The notes: generated by a model from the letters alone, not told the origin. DNA of 64,000 nucleotides from Deinococcus indicus (GCF_002198095.1 NZ_NHMK01000009.1:806001-870000), one strand, 5' to 3'; shown: positions 20,238 to 33,591, counted from the first letter of the stretch. Numbers and translations: made by a program.

Positions 20238-20267
20238 AGTGTACGCGCCGCCCCCACACCGGGTCAA
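20238..20267 (-). promoter_or_regulatory. aspS2 promoter
   Basis: TTGACC (20267-20262), 18-base spacer, TACACT (20243-20238). The initiation point should fall at or just before the leader-peptide ATG at 20230. Confidence 0.8.
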
Positions 20268-20320
20268 TGCCGGAAACTAGGCAGGCACGGGCAGCCACCT
20301 GCAGTCGGTCAGTGTCCGGG

Positions 20321-20956
20321 TCAGCTGTCGCGGCGTCCGGTCGGGACGAACGTGAGCAGCATCAGCAGGCTCAGGAGGGTCAGCCCGACCGTCACGAGGA
20401 TCGGCACCCACAGGGCAGAGGGCCGGTCGCCTTCGGTGATGTACAGGACGTTGTCACTCACCCTGTACTCGCCGCCCTCGTTGAACAGGTCACGTGTCTC
20501 GCTGGTCAGTGCGTCCGGGCCAGTACGGACGATTCCCTCAATGGTGCGTTCGCCCATGGTGAGGCAGCCGTCACCACCTTCTTTCTCCTCTGCCTGACAC
20601 CCGGAACTGACGCGGCTGTCGCTGGCCATGATGTGAATGGGCGTGACATGCGACTCGCCGCTCATGACGGCGGCCACACTGTCCTTGAATTCCTGCTCCG
20701 GCAGCAGGGCGTACTCGATGCGGTTGACAATCCGGGTCTTGTCGTCGCTGTCCTTGTCAGGGGTCTGGTAGACGTAGGTGCCGTCCGTGAACCCCGTGAT
20801 GCGCACGTACCGGGCGCCGCCGACGCCGCTGTCGATGACCTGCTGCGCGGTGTACGTCTGCGGGGTACGGCCCTGGAGGCTGATGCGGATACCGTCGATT
20901 CCGTAGGTCCAAAGGCCGTACAGAGCTGCGAGCAGAATGATCACTCTGGTTATCAT
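20321..20956 (-). CDS. Hypothetical membrane protein, two membrane segments
   Basis: 211 aa, not recognised. A helix at residues 3-20 (TRVIILLAALYGLWTYG) and a second near the C-terminus (WVPILVTVGLTLLSLLMLL) bracket an outside domain of about 150 residues. That domain has two cysteines 12 apart (SSGCQAEEKEGGDGC), which may form a disulfide. The last residues are basic. Base composition is lower in G+C than the neighbours, especially around 20900-21000, hinting at acquisition. ATG 20956 was chosen so the signal-anchor starts the protein; the longer reading to 21037 would put 27 unlikely residues in front. Confidence 0.6.
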   Translation of the reverse strand: MITRVIILLAALYGLWTYGIDGIRISLQGRTPQTYTAQQVIDSGVGGARYVRITGFTDGTYVYQTPDKDSDDKTRIVNRIEYALLPEQEFKDSVAAVMSGESHVTPIHIMASDSRVSSGCQAEEKEGGDGCLTMGERTIEGIVRTGPDALTSETRDLFNEGGEYRVSDNVLYITEGDRPSALWVPILVTVGLTLLSLLMLLTFVPTGRRDS

Positions 20957-21046
20957 GGTGTTAAATTTCTTGCATTCGCCGGGGGCATTCAAGCAGATGT
21001 GAGAACGGCACATCCGCATCCCACTTCCCGGTTTCACCGGAGCCGC

Positions 21047-21079
21047 TATCCTCGGGGCATGTCAACGAACGTTCGTTTG
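21047..21079 (+). promoter_or_regulatory. Leaderless promoter with palindromic operator candidate
   Basis: -10 box TATCCT at 21047-21052. The expected start of transcription is at ATG 21059. A perfect 14-bp palindrome AACGAACGTTCGTT follows at 21064-21077. The 21066-21079 segment CGAACGTTCGTTTG fits the CNAACGNNCGTTNG pattern that I recall for the TetR-family repressor PaaR of Thermus thermophilus. Its place just downstream of the start point suits repression. Confidence 0.55.
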
Positions 21080-21102
21080 TCTGCCCGCGCCGGGTGGTCC
21101 GC

Positions 21103-21106
<4 letters not shown>
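21059..21106 (+). CDS. Leaderless 15-codon upstream ORF overlapping the CoA-ester lyase start
   Basis: Reads [15 protein letters not shown] then TGA. It starts 6 bases after TATCCT and its stop overlaps the TTG at 21103 (TTGA), the same arrangement as at 16385. The operator-like palindrome lies inside it. Confidence 0.55.
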
Positions 21107-21972
<866 letters not shown>

Positions 21973-22031
21973 GCCGTGGGAACACCACGATCCACTCCCC
22001 ATTTTCTCCCCACTAACCGCCGGAGGCACCC

Positions 22032-22514
22032 GTGAATGAAGACCTGAACCGCCCGCAGGGGCGTTACCTGGAGGAACTAACGCCCGGCACCCTCATCCGG
22101 CACCGCGTCACGCGCACCGTGACCGAGGCGGACAACGTGTTCTTCACGACCATGACCATGAACCCGCAGCCGCTGCACCTGGATCACGAGTACGCGGCCG
22201 GCACCGAGTTCGGGCGGCCACTCGTGAACAGCCTGCTCACCCTGAGCCTGCTGGTGGGCCTCAGCGTGCACGAGCTGACGCTGGGCACGCTGGTCGCGAA
22301 CCTGGGCCTGACCGACGTGACCTTCCCGAAACCCGTGTTCCACGGCGACACCATCCGCGCCGAGTCCCAGGTGCTGGAAGTCCGCGAGAGCCGCAGCCGC
22401 CCGGACGCGGGCATCGTGATCGTGGAGCACCGCGCGATCAACCAGCGGGGCGAGGTGGTGGCAAAGTGCAAGCGCACCGCGCTGATGCAGCGCAGGCCCA
22501 CCGCGACGGGGTGA
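22032..22514 (+). CDS. MaoC-family dehydratase/hydratase
   Basis: 160 aa hot-dog fold. The hydratase-2 region [18 protein letters not shown] keeps the His of the D-x4-H dyad but has Asn where many R-hydratases have Asp (NPQPLH), as in the mesaconyl-CoA hydratase-like branch. It acts on enoyl-CoA esters in the cytoplasm. GTG 22032 has GGAGG 6 bases upstream. It lies 59 bases after the CoA-ester lyase and is surely co-transcribed. A family A repeat follows the stop. Confidence 0.85.
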   Translation: MNEDLNRPQGRYLEELTPGTLIRHRVTRTVTEADNVFFTTMTMNPQPLHLDHEYAAGTEFGRPLVNSLLTLSLLVGLSVHELTLGTLVANLGLTDVTFPKPVFHGDTIRAESQVLEVRESRSRPDAGIVIVEHRAINQRGEVVAKCKRTALMQRRPTATG

Positions 22515-22547
22515 GGGTCCGGCGGGCGCGTTGAAGCCGGAGCGAAA

Positions 22548-22677
22548 GGGATTCCGTCTGTTTCGTAGACAACCCGGAAAAACGCCAGCCTGCCCACTCC
22601 TCGCCCGGAATCCTCTTCGCTCCCACTCGCTTCGCTCGGCTTGAAGGGTGGCGGCAACCCTTCAAGCCGGGTCCGTC
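22548..22677 (-). repeat. Dispersed repeat family A, copy 5
   Basis: GGATTCCGTCTGTTTCG at the left, CCTCGCCCGGAATCC in the middle, CTCCCACTCGCTTCGCTCGG and a TTGAAGGG/CCCTTCAA hairpin at the right. It lies between the convergent maoC-type and aldo/keto reductase genes. Confidence 0.75.
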
Positions 22678-23667
22678 TTACTCGGCGGGGAGGTACCAGT
22701 TGCGGTCCCAGCGGTGCGCGTGGAGTTTGCGCACCTGTTCGGCCGGGAGGCCCTGGCCGTCCGCGAGGGTGGCGTTGCGTTCCACGTTGCGGACCGAGCG
22801 CATCCCGACGATGACGGTGGACACGGCGGGGTGACTCAGGACGAAGCGCAGGCTGGTCTCGGCGAGCCCGTCGGTGCGGATGCCGAGGTCCTGTTCGATG
22901 GCGCGCAGGCGGGGTTGCAGCTGCGTCAGGCGGTTGCCGCCGAAGTACCCGTTGCGCCAGTCGCCTTCGGGAAAGGTGGTGTCTGCGGTGAGGGTGCCGG
23001 TCAGGCTGCCTTCATCCAGGGCGACGCGGACGATCACGCCGACGCCGTGGGCGTGGCAGGCGTCGAGCAGGCGGTCCTGGGGGGACTGGTCGAACACGTT
23101 GTAGATGACCTGCACGCTGTCCACCGCCCCGGCCTCGACGGCGGCGACGGCGTTGTGCGGCTGGTGGTCGTTGACGCTGATGCCGAAGGCTCGGACCTTG
23201 CCGTCCCTCTTCAGCTGGGCCACGGCGTCCTGCCAGTCGCCCTGGCCCAGCCAGGAGTCGTTCCAGACGTGGAGTTGCTGCACGTCGATGGTGTCGAGGC
23301 CCAGGCGGGCGAGGCTCTCGTCGGTCATGCGGATCACGTACTCGCCGGGGTAGGCCTGGTCGGCGGTGGTGGTGGGCGCGGCGGGCCACTGCATGTTCAG
23401 GGGGCTGATCTTGGTGGCGACGAGGGTGCCGGGGTGCTCGCGGACGACCTGCCCGACGAGGCGTTCGCTGTGGCCGCTGCCGTAACCCATGGCGGTATCG
23501 ATGAAGTTGCCCCCAAGGGTGACGTAGCGGCGCAGGGCGGTGAGGCTCTCGTCGTCCTGCGCGCCTTTCCACATGTCGGCGCCGATGCCCCAGGCGCCGT
23601 AGCCGATCTCGGTGACGCTCAGGCCGCTGCGGCCCAGGGGCCGCTGGTGAAGTGGGTTGGTGGTCAT
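22678..23667 (-). CDS. Aldo/keto reductase
   Basis: 329 aa NAD(P)H-dependent reductase with the AKR tetrad: Asp and Tyr in [15 protein letters not shown], Lys in LVATKISP and His in [10 protein letters not shown]. The C-terminal [17 protein letters not shown] binds the cofactor phosphate. The trp/aspartate-rich insert after ATKIS is seen in the AKR11/12-like general-stress branch. ATG 23667 is 6 bases after TACAGT (leaderless). Divergent from the MFS gene 78 bases away. Confidence 0.9.
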   Translation of the reverse strand: MTTNPLHQRPLGRSGLSVTEIGYGAWGIGADMWKGAQDDESLTALRRYVTLGGNFIDTAMGYGSGHSERLVGQVVREHPGTLVATKISPLNMQWPAAPTTTADQAYPGEYVIRMTDESLARLGLDTIDVQQLHVWNDSWLGQGDWQDAVAQLKRDGKVRAFGISVNDHQPHNAVAAVEAGAVDSVQVIYNVFDQSPQDRLLDACHAHGVGVIVRVALDEGSLTGTLTADTTFPEGDWRNGYFGGNRLTQLQPRLRAIEQDLGIRTDGLAETSLRFVLSHPAVSTVIVGMRSVRNVERNATLADGQGLPAEQVRKLHAHRWDRNWYLPAE

Positions 23668-23744
23668 GGAGTGACTGTAACGATTCAGAGTCCATGAATC
23701 CAGTCCCGCAGTCTTCATGACCGCGCCGGGAGTACCCTGCGCGG

Positions 23745-25151
<1,407 letters not shown>

Positions 25152-25200
25152 CGGCGCCCCTCACGGACGCCGCCGCGCGCCTCTGCTAGCCTGAGCGCGC

Positions 25201-27540
<2,340 letters not shown>

Positions 27541-27543
<3 letters not shown>

Positions 27544-27713
27544 TCAATGGTGCGCATTCATCACTTCCGGGCAGACCAGCGATGACCACGCCGTGTTGAC
27601 CCCTCCCCCTTGAGGGGGGAGGCCGGGAGGGGGTGAGCAGGAATAGCGTCACAGAAGACGTTTTCCGTGCCTGTCCCCTCTGGCCGTTGAGCCGTGTCCG
27701 CACCATTGCTGAT
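27541..27713 (+). repeat. Dispersed repeat family B, copy 2 (MITE-like, full length)
   Basis: 173 bp. Left end TGATCAATGGTGCG, right end TGTCCGCACCATTGCTGAT, forming an imperfect terminal inverted repeat. The first TGA is the recG stop codon. Inside is a C-rich/G-rich hairpin (CCCTCCCCCTTGAGGGGGGAGG). The gap up to 27734 has nothing else. Confidence 0.85.
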
Positions 27714-27734
27714 GCGGGCTTGAACTGCCCCCGT

Positions 27735-29777
27735 CTATGGCGTGACGGTGAAGGGGATGCTGTGCAGGGTGGGGTTGGGGGTGGCGGCCTCGGTGGAGTA
27801 GCGGATCTCGTACTCGCCGGGCTGGTCGGGCAGGGTGAGGGCGCCGGGGTTGCCGTCCCTGGTGTAGAAGTAGTCGAGGTACGCGCCGACGGGGGCGCCC
27901 CTGGGAACGATGGTGACGTAGTCGCCGGGGTTGTTGGGGCCGGTCCAGTTCACCTGGATGGTGGTGCCGGCCTTGCCCTGGCGGGGGGCGCTGAGGCTGT
28001 ACGCGGCGGCGGTCAGGCGGATGGGGGTGCTGGCGAGGGTGGGGTTGGGGCTGGTGGCCTCGGTGGAGTAGCGGATCTCGTACTCGCCGGGGGCGGGGGG
28101 CGTGGTGAGCGGGCCGGGGTTGGCGTCTTTCGTGTAGAAGTACGCGAGGTACGCGCCGACAGGGGCGCCCCTGGGGACGATGGTCACGTAGTCGCCGGGG
28201 TTGTTCGGGCCGGTCCAGTTCACCTGGATGCGGCTGCCGGCGGTGGCGGTGGTGGGGGCGGTGACGGCGTAGGCGCTGGCGGTCAGGGTGATGGGCGTGC
28301 GGGCCAGGACGCGGCCGGAGGTTTCGTTGTTCAGCCGGACCTCGTACGCGCCGGGGGTGGGGGGGGTGGTCAGGGTGCCGGGGTTGGTGCCGGTGGTGTA
28401 GAAGTAGCGGGTGTACGCGCCGGGGTCGGCGCTGGCGGGAACGATGGTGACGTAGTCGCCGGGGTTGTTCGGGCCGGTCCAGCCCACCCGGATGGCGCTG
28501 CCGGCCGCGGCCGTGGCGGGCGCGGTGACGCTGGCGGCGGCGCGTTGCGGCGTGAAGGGGGCGCTGCGGCCGATGACGCGGGTGCTGCCGTCGGGGTTCG
28601 CCTGGTGGTAGCGGGCCTCGTGGGGGGCGGTGTCGTCGGGGACGGTCAGGGTGACGGTGCCGCTCGCGCCGGTCACGTACTCCCAGTCGAGGTAGGTGGG
28701 GTCGGGGTCGCCGGGGCGGGCGAGGGTGATCCAGGGGCGGCCGGTGGCGGCGGGCGCGCCGCTGAAGCTGATCGTGGCGCGGCCCCCGGCGGTGGGGGCG
28801 GCGGGCGTGACGGTCAGGGTGACGCGGCCGGTGGGGGTCAGGTCGAACGTGAAGCGGTTGGGGCTGCCGGCGCTGACGGTCAGGCCCGCGAAGATGCGGG
28901 TTTCGGTGGCCGCCTTGACGGTGGCAGTGTACGCGCCGGGCGGGACGCTGGCCGCGTACGCGCCGCCGGCGGGGCTGAGGCTGGTGGCGCGGCCGCCGGT
29001 GCCGGTCAGGGTGACGGTGGGGCCGCTGGTGACGGGGTTGCCGCCGCTGGTGAGGGTGACGGTGACGGGCAGGGTCTGCGTGGCGGGCGGCGCGACCTGC
29101 GCGGTGGCCTGCCCGAGCGCGGCGGCGAGTTCGGGGGCGCTGCGGGTGTTCACGAAGGTGCCGACGCCCGCGAAGGCCTGCGCGGCGCGGTCGTTCAGGT
29201 CGATGCCGATCACGCGCAGGTCCACCTCGATGCCGCGTTCCCGGAAGGCTTTCAGGGCGTCCTGAAGGTTCCCGCCGCAGGATTCCAGGCCGTCCGTGAC
29301 GAGCACCACGAGTTTCCGGCCGGGCGTGGTGGGGAAGTCACGGGCGGCCTGCGTGAGCGCGTACACGATGGGCGTCGCGCCGCGTGGGCGGGTGGTCCGG
29401 ACGGTGTTCAGCAGAGCGGCGCGATCCACGCCGGTCATGGGGATGGTCAGGGCGCTGTCCTGGCAGGCGCCGGCGTCCCCGGCGTTCGTGCGGGCGCCGT
29501 ACAGCCGCAGGCCCACGTTCAGGTCCGGGCGGTCGGGCAGGGCGGCGATCAGATCGCTCAGGACGTCCTGCGCGGCGGCGATGCGGGTCTGCCCGCCGGG
29601 CAGGCGCGTGAACATGCTGCCCGAGGCGTCCAGGATCAGCTGGACGCTGGTGGGGCCGGTCTGGGCGTGGGCGCCGCCGGCGAGGGCCAGCGTCCCCAGG
29701 AGCAGCAGGGCGGCCGCGCCGCGACGCAGGGCGGCAGTGCGGGAACGGGACCGGCGGGTGGGGGCGGGTCTGGGCAT
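27735..29777 (-). CDS. Secreted VWA-domain protein with three C-terminal repeats
   Basis: 680 aa. A signal peptide ends near residue 39 (GGAHA/Q), followed by a von Willebrand A domain of about 200 residues with MIDAS sequence DASGS and a VTDGLES strand. Beta-sandwich domains come next, then three near-identical repeats of about 88-90 residues ending the protein. Each has GPNNPGDYVTIVP and an AYxxYFYT turn; the last two span about 503-592 and 593-680. The repeats resemble each other so closely that recent duplication is likely. An exported adhesion or sensing role is inferred. ATG 29777 has GGAG 5 bases upstream. A TACACT box at 29855-29850 gives a leader of about 65 bases. Confidence 0.75.
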   Translation of the reverse strand: MPRPAPTRRSRSRTAALRRGAAALLLLGTLALAGGAHAQTGPTSVQLILDASGSMFTRLPGGQTRIAAAQDVLSDLIAALPDRPDLNVGLRLYGARTNAGDAGACQDSALTIPMTGVDRAALLNTVRTTRPRGATPIVYALTQAARDFPTTPGRKLVVLVTDGLESCGGNLQDALKAFRERGIEVDLRVIGIDLNDRAAQAFAGVGTFVNTRSAPELAAALGQATAQVAPPATQTLPVTVTLTSGGNPVTSGPTVTLTGTGGRATSLSPAGGAYAASVPPGAYTATVKAATETRIFAGLTVSAGSPNRFTFDLTPTGRVTLTVTPAAPTAGGRATISFSGAPAATGRPWITLARPGDPDPTYLDWEYVTGASGTVTLTVPDDTAPHEARYHQANPDGSTRVIGRSAPFTPQRAAASVTAPATAAAGSAIRVGWTGPNNPGDYVTIVPASADPGAYTRYFYTTGTNPGTLTTPPTPGAYEVRLNNETSGRVLARTPITLTASAYAVTAPTTATAGSRIQVNWTGPNNPGDYVTIVPRGAPVGAYLAYFYTKDANPGPLTTPPAPGEYEIRYSTEATSPNPTLASTPIRLTAAAYSLSAPRQGKAGTTIQVNWTGPNNPGDYVTIVPRGAPVGAYLDYFYTRDGNPGALTLPDQPGEYEIRYSTEAATPNPTLHSIPFTVTP

Positions 29778-29905
29778 GGGACTCCTTGTCAGGACCGGTG
29801 CGGGGCAGCGTCACCGGGCCGGGTTGAGGGCGGTCCAGGGGGGGTCTTCAGTGTACCGGTTCGGGCGCGGCGGGAACAACGCGGGCGTGAGGAGCATGAC
29901 GGGAA

Positions 29906-29934
29906 CGCCGCCGCCCCGGACGGGAGCGGCGGCG
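29906..29934 (-). terminator. GC-rich hairpin downstream of the YhgE/Pip gene
   Basis: CGCCGCCGC pairs with GCGGCGGCG around an 11-base loop, 48 bases past the YhgE/Pip stop. No T-run. Likely the end of that transcript, before the VWA gene promoter. Confidence 0.5.
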
Positions 29935-29981
29935 GACGGGCGAGGCGTCATGCGGATGGGCCTGAACGGACAGAGTCCGGG

Positions 29982-32585
29982 TCAGCCGACGTCGGTGATG
30001 ATGGGGGAACGGAAGCGGTCGTCGGGGATGTACACCCAGCGGCGGCGGCTGATCAGCGCGACGGTGAAGCCGATCAGGGCGACCAGTCCCATGCGGCCCA
30101 TGAAGTCCCAGTACTGGCCCTCGAAGGCGCCGAACATGGCGTGCCGCAGGGCGTTGATGAGTTCCGTGACGGGAATCAGGTTGTGGATGGCCTGGAAGGC
30201 GGGGCTGGAGAGTTCCACGGGGTAGCTGCCGCCGCTCGCGGCGAGTTGCACGATCAGCAGGATCAGCGCCAGGACGCGCCCGGCCGGGCCGAACAGCAGG
30301 TTCAGGGCGAGAATCACGATCATGAAGGTGACGCTGCCGGCGAGGCTGGTCAGCAGGACCTGGGTGGGGTTCATGAACTGCACGCCCATCAGGTGAACGC
30401 CGAGGACGACGATGCCGGCCTGTCCGGCGACGATCAGGAGCGGCACGCTGAGTTTGCGCAGGACGCGGGCGACCTGTCCGGTGTGGCGGCCACTGTCGGG
30501 AATCAGCAGGAACGGGAAGATGAAGGTGGTCAGGGTGGCGCCGACCCACAGGGCCAGGGCGATGAAGTACGGGGCGAAGGCGTTGCCGTTGTTGGGGACG
30601 TTCGCGAAGTCCTCGGTGCGGACCTTGACGCTGCGGGCCAGTCCGTCGGGGTCGCCGCCGAGCTGTTCGGTGTCGGTGGGGATGCGGTCGCGCAGCGTGA
30701 CGAGGCCGTCCCGGAGCTGGCGGGCGCCGCCCTGCAGGTCAGTGGTGCCGGACCGCAGGGTCCCGGCGCCCGTGGCGAGCTTGCGGGCGCCGTCGGCGAG
30801 CTGTTCGCTGCTGGTGGCGAGGGTGCGCCCGCCGCTGCTCAGGGCGCTCAGGTCCTGCGCGGCCGGGAGGTTGGCGGTGATCTGCCCGAGGGCGTCCTTG
30901 ATCTTCAGGTTCCCGTCTACCAGCGTGTTCACGCCGGTCTGGAGGCTCTGGGCGCCGGCGGCGAGTTGCGTGGCGCCGGTCGCGGCCTGACGGGCGTTCG
31001 CCGCGAGCGTGCCGGCCCCCCCGGCGAGTTTCTGGGCGCCGCTGCGGAGTTGCGTGGTGGCGGTCGCGAGTTGCGCGGCGCCGGCGGCGGCCTTCTGCGC
31101 GCCGGTCTGGGCGCTGGCGGCCCCGGCGGCGAGGCGGGTCGCGCCGGTCTGGAGCTGTGCGGCGCCGCCGCTCAGGTCGTTCAGGCCGCTGCTCAGGCCG
31201 GGCAGCTGGCGGGCGAGGGCCTGGGCGCCCTGGCTGGTGGCGGCCGAGGCGGCTTTCGAGTCCTTCAGGCCGTCCGCGAGGCTGGTCGCGCCGGTCTGGA
31301 GGGCGCGGGCGCCCTGCACGGCGGGGGTGTCGTTCAGCGCGGCGGCCAGGCTGGTCGCGCCGCTTTGCAGGGACTGCGCGCCGGTCTGGAGGGTGCCGAG
31401 GCCGGTGTCGAGCCTGCCCAGTCCGGCGGCGAGTTGCGTGGCGCCGTCCGAGGCCTGTTTCGCGCCCGTCCCGGCCTTCGCGAGGCCGCCGCTCAGGCGT
31501 TCGGCGCCGCTGGCGAGGGTGGCGGCGCCGCCGTTCAGGTCGCCCAACCCGCTGCTCAGGGCGGGCAGTTGCCCGGCGAGCTGGCGGGTGCCGGTATCGA
31601 CCTGGGCGGCGCCGCTGCCGAGTTTCTTCGCGGCGGCGGCCAGCTGCTCGCTTCCGCCCGCGAGCTGGCCGAGGCCGCCGGCCAGGGTGCCCGTGCCGCT
31701 GGCGAGCTTGGCGGCGCCGCTGCGCAGCGGGGCGAGTTGTTTCTCGCCGGGGGCGGCCGCCTCGAGTTGTTTCAGGCTGCTGCTCAGGCGGCCGACCCCG
31801 CCGGTCAGGCGGTCCACGCCGCCGCTGAGGTCGCCCGCGCCGGTGGCGAGGCGGCCGGCGCCGTCGGCCAGGGTGCCCGCGCCGCTGGCGAGGGTGGCGG
31901 CCCCGCCGGCGAGCTTCCCGCTGCCGTCCAGCAGGGTCTGCGCGCCGTCCGCGAGTTTCACGGTGGCGCCGTGCAGGTCACGGAAGCCCTGCTGGACGTC
32001 GGCGAGGCTGTTCTGCACGACTTCCCAGCGGTTCTCGCCGAGGGTGGCGTTCAGGTCCTCGGCGATGGCGCTGGCGACGCGGTCGGAGACGGTACTGGCG
32101 TAGTAGTTCAGGCCAGGGGCGCGGTAGAGCTGGAGCAGGCCGTGTTCGCTGCTGCTGCCGCTCACGGCGCGGCGGCTGAAGTCGGCAGGGATGGTCAGGG
32201 CGAAGTACACGTCGCCGCGCCGGACGGCGGCCTCGGCCTGCGCCTGGGTGGGGTAGCGGCGGAACTGCACGGGGGGGTCCTTGTCCAGTTCGGTCAGGAG
32301 GTCGCGGCCCACGTTGACGGTTTCGCCGCGTGAGACGGTGCCCCGGTCGAGGTTGACGATGGCGGCGGGCAGGTCGGGCAGGTTCCCGGCCGGGTCCCAG
32401 ACGCTCATGAGGTACACGCCGACGTAGATGAGCGGCACGAACAGGAAGGCGGCGGCGGCGGCCCACATGATCGGGTAGCGCCACAGGCTGCGTTCGGCCG
32501 GGGTCAGGGCCTGGTAATCGGCGTTCAGGCGGCCGGAGCGGGGGGCGGCTGGCGGGGTGGGGGCGTCTGGAGGCAGTGTGTTCAT
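29982..32585 (-). CDS. YhgE/Pip-family membrane protein
   Basis: 867 aa, phage-infection-protein/ESX-like exporter family. The first helix is at about 43-63 (IMWAAAAAFLFVPLIYVGVY), then an extracytoplasmic domain (AIVNLDRGTVSRGE is the family hallmark). A very long central region of degenerate 'L..GA..LasGa' units (about residues 210-640) is predicted to form an extended helical stalk. At the C-terminus come five or six helices with LPAAQ and FMNPTQVLLTSLAG. ATG 32585 was chosen with AGAGGT 6 bases upstream. It is transcribed from TTGACA-N16-GATACT, which is overlapped by operators shared with the divergent TetR gene. Transport or conjugation/phage-receptor roles are reported for relatives; the role here is unknown. 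Confidence 0.85.
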   Translation of the reverse strand: MNTLPPDAPTPPAAPRSGRLNADYQALTPAERSLWRYPIMWAAAAAFLFVPLIYVGVYLMSVWDPAGNLPDLPAAIVNLDRGTVSRGETVNVGRDLLTELDKDPPVQFRRYPTQAQAEAAVRRGDVYFALTIPADFSRRAVSGSSSEHGLLQLYRAPGLNYYASTVSDRVASAIAEDLNATLGENRWEVVQNSLADVQQGFRDLHGATVKLADGAQTLLDGSGKLAGGAATLASGAGTLADGAGRLATGAGDLSGGVDRLTGGVGRLSSSLKQLEAAAPGEKQLAPLRSGAAKLASGTGTLAGGLGQLAGGSEQLAAAAKKLGSGAAQVDTGTRQLAGQLPALSSGLGDLNGGAATLASGAERLSGGLAKAGTGAKQASDGATQLAAGLGRLDTGLGTLQTGAQSLQSGATSLAAALNDTPAVQGARALQTGATSLADGLKDSKAASAATSQGAQALARQLPGLSSGLNDLSGGAAQLQTGATRLAAGAASAQTGAQKAAAGAAQLATATTQLRSGAQKLAGGAGTLAANARQAATGATQLAAGAQSLQTGVNTLVDGNLKIKDALGQITANLPAAQDLSALSSGGRTLATSSEQLADGARKLATGAGTLRSGTTDLQGGARQLRDGLVTLRDRIPTDTEQLGGDPDGLARSVKVRTEDFANVPNNGNAFAPYFIALALWVGATLTTFIFPFLLIPDSGRHTGQVARVLRKLSVPLLIVAGQAGIVVLGVHLMGVQFMNPTQVLLTSLAGSVTFMIVILALNLLFGPAGRVLALILLIVQLAASGGSYPVELSSPAFQAIHNLIPVTELINALRHAMFGAFEGQYWDFMGRMGLVALIGFTVALISRRRWVYIPDDRFRSPIITDVG

Positions 32586-32622
32586 GTGGACCTCTGGAGC
32601 GGGAATGCGGCGCGTCAGGTTC

Positions 32623-32715
32623 TGACACGTTGTCAGTCCACGGAGTATCCACCCCAGATGACACTCTGTCAATGGACGATCTGTCAGGTGACATGTTGTC
32701 AGAAAGGTGTAGACT
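32623..32715. promoter_or_regulatory. Three TGACA-N3-TGTCA operators between yhgE-like gene and tetR
   Basis: Perfect inverted repeats TGACACGTTGTCA (32623-32635), TGACACTCTGTCA (32659-32671) and TGACATGTTGTCA (32689-32701). The second covers the -35 TTGACA (32672-32667) of the leftward promoter and the first lies just after its -10 GATACT (32650-32645). The third covers the -35 region of the rightward tetR promoter (TAGACT at 32710-32715). The TetR protein should repress both genes. Confidence 0.85.
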
Positions 32716-32721
32716 GGACCC

Positions 32722-33336
32722 ATGCAGAGCCTCTCCTCCGCCCGCAGTCCCCGCCGCCTTCCCTCGGCCGACCGCCGGCAGCAGATTCTCAGCGGCAGCG
32801 AGGCCCTGTTCACCACCCGCGGCTTCGAGGCCGTCACCATGGGCGACGTCGCCCGCGTGATCGGCGTGTCCCGCCCCACCATCTACAGCTACTTCACGTC
32901 CACCACCGACATCCTCGCGGAACTGCTCACGGCGCGGCTGCACGACCTCGAAACGCGCCTCGCCCCGCTGCTCGCCGAGATCCACAGCGGCGAACGCACC
33001 CGCCCCTTCTCCGCCCTGCTGAACGAGCTCGTGCAGGAACAGTCGCTGCTGACCCTCCTCCAGAGCGGCAGCGGCCCCGCCTTTACCCGCCGCCGTCAGC
33101 AGGTCCTGGCCGACCTCGAACAGCGCCTGCACATCCACCTGCCCAGCGAGGGCGCCCGCACGCCCTACCTGCTCACCTGCATCACCATCCTGCTGCACGG
33201 CGCCGCCGCGCACGCCGTGAACGCCGGCCTTGGACCCGCCGCCACCGCGCAGCTCGGGCAGACGCTCGACACCCTGCTGAATACCGGCGTCCAGGCCTTC
33301 GCCACCCAGATCGCCACCACCATCCGCGACGACTGA
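32722..33336 (+). CDS. TetR-family repressor
   Basis: 204 aa. An N-terminal HTH lies at about 19-65 (RRQQILSGSEALFTTRGFEAVTMGDVARVIGVSRPTIYSYF region), with a ligand-binding helical domain after it. Leaderless: ATG 32722 is 6 bases after TAGACT. It sits divergent to the YhgE/Pip gene with three identical-pattern operators between them, so autoregulation and control of the exporter-like gene are strongly suggested. The inducer is unknown. Its stop TGA is shared with a family B element. Confidence 0.9.
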   Translation: MQSLSSARSPRRLPSADRRQQILSGSEALFTTRGFEAVTMGDVARVIGVSRPTIYSYFTSTTDILAELLTARLHDLETRLAPLLAEIHSGERTRPFSALLNELVQEQSLLTLLQSGSGPAFTRRRQQVLADLEQRLHIHLPSEGARTPYLLTCITILLHGAAAHAVNAGLGPAATAQLGQTLDTLLNTGVQAFATQIATTIRDD

Positions 33337-33510
33337 TCAATGGTGCGGACACTGTACAAGGGCCAGAGGGGGCAGGCATGGAACACGCCTTCTGCAACGC
33401 CGTTCCTGCCCACCCCCTCCCGGCCTCCCACCTCAAAGGGGAGGGGCAAACGCGGCGTGTTCATCGCTGGTCTGACCTGAAGGGATGAGCCTGTCCGCAC
33501 CATTGCTGAT
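33334..33510 (-). repeat. Dispersed repeat family B, copy 3 (MITE-like, full length, inverted)
   Basis: 177 bp. Left end TGATCAATGGTGCGGACA, right end TGTCCGCACCATTGCTGAT. The inner sequence is the inverse of the copy at 27541 (CCACCCCCTCCCGGCCTCCC, CCAGAGGGGGCAGGCATGG). The first TGA is the stop codon of the tetR gene. Confidence 0.85.
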
Positions 33511-33591
33511 CCGGGCTCCGGCCGCGCTGCTCACGCGACCTTCATCAGGGCGTCTTCATGCAGCTGTGACAAAGCTGTGAAGCGCGCCCGC

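Noticed and set aside
20321..21037. Longer start (21037) for the two-helix membrane protein
   Set aside because: It would place 27 charged residues before the signal anchor; ATG 20956 gives a normal N-terminus.
27633..32333. A 1566-residue open frame on the plus strand across the VWA and YhgE/Pip genes
   Set aside because: It is antisense to two well-supported genes, is low-complexity Gly/Ala/Val, and has no ribosome site or -10 box. Long opposite frames are normal at this G+C content.
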